This document shows positions 58,968 to 64,000 of a stretch of DNA of 64,000 nt, one piece after another. The DNA is from Eggerthellaceae bacterium. GTDB taxonomy: Bacteria > Actinomycetota > Coriobacteriia > Coriobacteriales > Eggerthellaceae. The notes below the pieces were generated by a model. It ran no database searches. It saw only the letters and a program-made list of their open reading frames with translations, and was not told the DNA's origin. Position 1 is the stretch's first letter. Each line of letters opens with the position of its first letter. The stretch spans positions 459,119-523,118 of the forward strand of contig JAAVZC010000014.1 of assembly GCA_022791455.1 (NCBI GenBank), given 5' to 3'. The position numbers and the translations under genes were made by a program.

Positions 58968-60059
58968 ATGCTCACCCTTACCACGCTTGATCTGCAGAAT
59001 TTCCGCAGCTACTCCCAATTCCATCGGGAGGGCCTGGGGCCGCTTACTATTTTCATCGGCAACAACGCCGTGGGGAAAACGAATTTGGTTGAAGGCATTC
59101 AACTGCTCACTGCCGCTTCGTCGTTTCGCCATCCCACGGTGGCGCAGATGGTGAAGCAGGGCGAGGAACGGGCGCGGCTGCGCGGCGTGATCGAGGGAGA
59201 TGGCCGCCGCCTCGATGTAGAACTGACAATGGAGGGCCACAGCAAGAAGTTCTCCCTGAATGGGAATCGCAAAAAGGCGGCGGACTTCATGGGAACGCTG
59301 CCTTCCGTGGTGTTTACGCCGGACGATTTGCAACTGGTGAAGGGCTCGGCCGGTGGCCGCCGCCGCAGCTTGGACGCGCTGGGCAGCCAACTTTCTCGCA
59401 ACCACTATTTAATAAGTAAGGATTACGAGAAGGTGATCCAACACAAGAACCGGCTGCTGAAAGAGGGCGCCGATCCGCTGCTGCTGGAGAGCGTGAATGA
59501 GATGCTGGTCATCTGTGGTTCGCAGCTGGTGGCCTACCGCGCGGCGCTGGCCACGCGGTTCTTCCCTCTGATTCAGGAACGGTACGCGGAAATTGCGGAC
59601 GGTGAAGAAGCGACGGTGACGTATGTGCCGCTGGGGGAGGAGTCCGAAGCCGGCGCTTCGCTTGCGGGGCTTTCCCGCGACGAGCTGCGGGATGCGCTGG
59701 CGAAGCGCCTCCATGATGAGCTGCCTGCAGAACTAGCGCGCGGCCGCAGTTTGGTGGGACCCCATGCCGACCAGATCGACTTTCGCGTGAAGGGCTTGCC
59801 GGCCGGCGACTTCGCCAGCCAAGGGCAACAGCGGTCGCTCGTGCTTGCCTATAAACTGGCCGAAGTGGCTATGGTGGAGGAAGTGTTGCACGTGAAACCT
59901 GTGCTGTTGCTGGACGACGTGATGAGCGAATTGGACGACGCCCGCCGCCGCGCCATTCTTAACTACATCAACCAAGACGTCCAAACCTTCATCACCACCA
60001 CCCACCTGGAATACTTCGAACCATCCCTCCTCGACTCCGCCGACCTTATTCGCTTATAG
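58968..60059 (+). CDS. recF: recombination protein RecF
   Basis: A 363-residue SMC-like ATPase. Walker A GNNAVGKTNLVEGI near residue 35, the signature region FASQGQQRSLVLAYKL with Walker B VLLLDDVMSELD, and the TTHLEYF end are standard for RecF. It loads RecA at gaps together with RecO and RecR. It starts 18 bp after dnaN. A near-parS sequence (59884-59899) lies within it, with two mismatches. The gene is followed by about 217 bp before gyrB. Confidence 0.96.
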   Translation: MLTLTTLDLQNFRSYSQFHREGLGPLTIFIGNNAVGKTNLVEGIQLLTAASSFRHPTVAQMVKQGEERARLRGVIEGDGRRLDVELTMEGHSKKFSLNGNRKKAADFMGTLPSVVFTPDDLQLVKGSAGGRRRSLDALGSQLSRNHYLISKDYEKVIQHKNRLLKEGADPLLLESVNEMLVICGSQLVAYRAALATRFFPLIQERYAEIADGEEATVTYVPLGEESEAGASLAGLSRDELRDALAKRLHDELPAELARGRSLVGPHADQIDFRVKGLPAGDFASQGQQRSLVLAYKLAEVAMVEEVLHVKPVLLLDDVMSELDDARRRAILNYINQDVQTFITTTHLEYFEPSLLDSADLIRL

Positions 60060-62223
<2,164 letters not shown>

Positions 62224-62251
62224 CCCCCTCGTCACCCCTGGCCCGGCTTCC

Positions 62252-62341
62252 CCCTTGTCATCCTGAGCGGAGGGCGAAGCCCGGAGTCGAAGGATCTCAC
62301 CAGCCGGGAAAGATCCTTCGCGTTGCTCAGGATGACGACAA
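62252..62341. repeat. family A inverted pair between gyrB and gyrA
   Basis: A family A copy (TTGTCATCCTGAGCGGAGGG...GGAGTCGAAGGATCTC) is followed after 11 bases by an inverted shortened copy (AGATCCTTCGCGTTGCTCAGGATGACGACA). The only family A site right of oriC. Confidence 0.85.
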
Positions 62342-62376
62342 GAGCTGTTCCTCAGGCCTGTTAGGAAAGGAAGAAC

Positions 62377-64000
62377 ATGGCTGATAACGACGATCATTTT
62401 GACGCTGATCGCGACCGCGAGAACGTCGACGACATCGAGCGCCTCTTGGCCCGCGCCGAAGAGGACGATACCGAGGGCGATGAAGAAGCCGAGTTGGCTT
62501 CCGCTTCGTCCACTATTGATGAAGAAGAAGACGTCGAGCACGCGATTTCCGAAGAAGAGCGCGCCCGCAGCATGATCGTGGACATGCCCAACCCCCATGG
62601 CTCCATTATCGAAGGGGCCAACGGCGGCGAAGGCACCACTGTGCGCGCGGCGTTCCTGGGCAAGGAGATGCAAACCTCCTTCCTGGAATATTCCATGTCG
62701 GTTATCGTGTCCCGCGCGCTGCCGGACGTGCGCGACGGTTTGAAGCCGGTGCACCGCCGCATCCTGTACGCCATGAACGAATCGGGCTACACGCCCAACA
62801 AGCCGCACATGAAGTCGGCCCGTACCGTCGGCGACGTGATTGGCAAGTACCACCCCCATGGCGACTCCGCCGTGTACGACACCATGGTGCGCCTGGCCCA
62901 ACCGTTCTCCATGCGCCTGCCGCTGATTGACGGCCACGGCAACTTCGGCTCCATCGACGGCGACTCCGCGGCGGCTATGCGTTACACCGAGGCCCGCTTG
63001 GACAAGGCCGCCATGGAACTGCTGCGCGACCTGGACAAGGAAACCGTCGACTTCCAACCGAACTACGACGAATCGCTGCAAGAGCCCAAGGTGCTGCCGG
63101 CCCGCTTCCCCAACCTGCTGGTGAACGGCTCCAACGGCATCGCGGTCGGCATGGCCACCAACATTCCGCCGCACAACCTGGGCGAATCCATCGAGGCCAC
63201 CTGCCTCATGTTGGACAACCCGGACGTCACCACCGAAGAGCTGCTGAAAGTGATGCCCGGCCCGGACTTCCCTACCGGCGGCATCATCACCGGCAAGAAG
63301 GGCATCCTGGATGCCTACGAAACCGGCCACGGCAACCTGACCGTGCGCGCGAAGTGCACCATCGAGGAGAAGAAGAACGGCCGCTACTCCATCGTGGTCA
63401 AGGAAATTCCCTACATGGTGAACCGCAAGCGCCTGCTGGAGAAGCTGGGCGAACTGGTGCGCGACAAGAAGCTGCCGGAAATTTCCAACATCCACGACGC
63501 CGCCGACCGCCACGGCATCGACATCATCATCGACCTGAAGTCTAACGCCGTGCCGCAGGTGGTGCTGAACAAGCTGTACAAGCACACCTCGCTGCAGACC
63601 GGCTTCGGCATGAACATGCTGGCGCTGGTGGACAACACCCCCCGCATCCTCACGCTGAAGGAAATCCTCTACTACTACATCGAGCACCAGAAAGACGTCG
63701 TCACCCGCCGCACCCGCTACGAGCTGGCCCGCGCCGAAGAACGCGCCCACATTCTGGAAGGCTACATCATAGCGCTGGACGACATCGATGAAGTTATTTC
63801 CATCATCCGCTCGTCGCAGACCGACAAGGAAGCCGCCAAGCGCCTGACCGAGCGCTTCGGCCTTTCCAAGAAGCAGACCGACGCCATTCTGGAAATGAAG
63901 CTGCGCCGCCTGACCGGCCTGGAGCGCGAGAAGATCGAAGAGGAATTGAACGAGCTGCGCGAGAAGATTGCCTACTATAAGCGCGTCTTGGCCGACGAGA
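62377..64000 (+). CDS. gyrA: DNA gyrase subunit A, with acidic N-terminal extension (partial)
   Basis: The gene runs off the right edge after about 541 codons. The start at 62377 follows AGGAAAGGA. Family body: [20 protein letters not shown] near residue 105, quinolone-pocket [19 protein letters not shown], and the active-site tyrosine in [11 protein letters not shown]. Before this body lie about 75 extra residues, very acidic (Asp/Glu-rich, with only a few Arg), not usual for GyrA; no other start fits, since the whole stretch is in frame and the ribosome-binding site is at 62377. The C-terminal beta-propeller is outside the window. Confidence 0.95.
   Translation, partial: MADNDDHFDADRDRENVDDIERLLARAEEDDTEGDEEAELASASSTIDEEEDVEHAISEEERARSMIVDMPNPHGSIIEGANGGEGTTVRAAFLGKEMQTSFLEYSMSVIVSRALPDVRDGLKPVHRRILYAMNESGYTPNKPHMKSARTVGDVIGKYHPHGDSAVYDTMVRLAQPFSMRLPLIDGHGNFGSIDGDSAAAMRYTEARLDKAAMELLRDLDKETVDFQPNYDESLQEPKVLPARFPNLLVNGSNGIAVGMATNIPPHNLGESIEATCLMLDNPDVTTEELLKVMPGPDFPTGGIITGKKGILDAYETGHGNLTVRAKCTIEEKKNGRYSIVVKEIPYMVNRKRLLEKLGELVRDKKLPEISNIHDAADRHGIDIIIDLKSNAVPQVVLNKLYKHTSLQTGFGMNMLALVDNTPRILTLKEILYYYIEHQKDVVTRRTRYELARAEERAHILEGYIIALDDIDEVISIIRSSQTDKEAAKRLTERFGLSKKQTDAILEMKLRRLTGLEREKIEEELNELREKIAYYKRVLADE

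Noticed and set aside
59884-59899. parS-like sequence in recF
   Set aside because: Two mismatches, one in a core half-site; likely coincidence.

Overview
This 64 kb window spans the replication-origin side of a high-GC actinobacterial chromosome. The best fit is class Coriobacteriia, family Eggerthellaceae (relatives of Eggerthella, Gordonibacter, Adlercreutzia). The evidence is the GC-rich coding sequence, a Tat-exported DMSO-reductase-type operon with a Crp/Fnr regulator, many LysR regulators, a 2-oxoacid:ferredoxin oxidoreductase, and the yidC/jag/rsmG/parAB origin block. The species is inferred from gene style and no database was searched.

Layout. 1-4.7 kb: the end of feoB, a DMT exporter, a LysR/MFS pair and a small alarmone synthetase. 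4.9-9.8 kb: a dmsABC-like molybdoenzyme operon divergent from a Crp/Fnr regulator. 9.9-18.8 kb: an MFS carrier, a gamma-carbonic-anhydrase-like protein, mntP, tRNA-Gly(CCC), a LysE/LysR pair, the vitamin B6 locus pdxR<>pdxS-pdxT and a TetR regulator. 18.9-30.2 kb: a multispan membrane protein, a fused CydDC-type ABC exporter, a DUF454 protein, galE, an AGCS amino-acid symporter and a secreted glucosaminidase-NlpC/P60 wall hydrolase. 30.6-37.8 kb: a 2-oxoacid:ferredoxin oxidoreductase (beta, alpha, fused gamma-delta), an orphan LysR effector domain, a PaaK-like CoA ligase and a LysR regulator. 37.9-47.5 kb: a giant M28-like membrane peptidase, a hypothetical protein, a DinG-type exonuclease-helicase, a small membrane protein, a GIY-YIG protein and ddl. 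47.6-64 kb: rlmN, parB-parA with parS sites, rsmG, jag, yidC, yidD, rnpA, rpmH, dnaA, an ATPase-winged-helix protein, the AT-rich oriC, then dnaN, recF, gyrB and gyrA (cut by the window end).

Genes left of about 57.5 kb are mostly on the minus strand and those to the right are on the plus strand, as expected for leading-strand genes leaving an origin between the ATPase gene and dnaN. Four to five parS copies sit 48.6-51.1 kb, next to parAB.

The most unusual feature is the load of small dispersed palindromic repeats. Families A and B are related (cores GTCATCCTGAGCGGAG and GTCATCTCGACCGGAG). They lie between genes from 21 to 46 kb and again between gyrB and gyrA, and they also sit in frame inside three genes. 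In the oxidoreductase gene they form most of the linker joining gamma and delta subunits. Family C (AGGACCGAAAACCCC arms) has ten hairpin units confined to 3.5-16.4 kb. Families D, E and F have two or three copies each. No CRISPR array, prophage or intact insertion sequence was seen.
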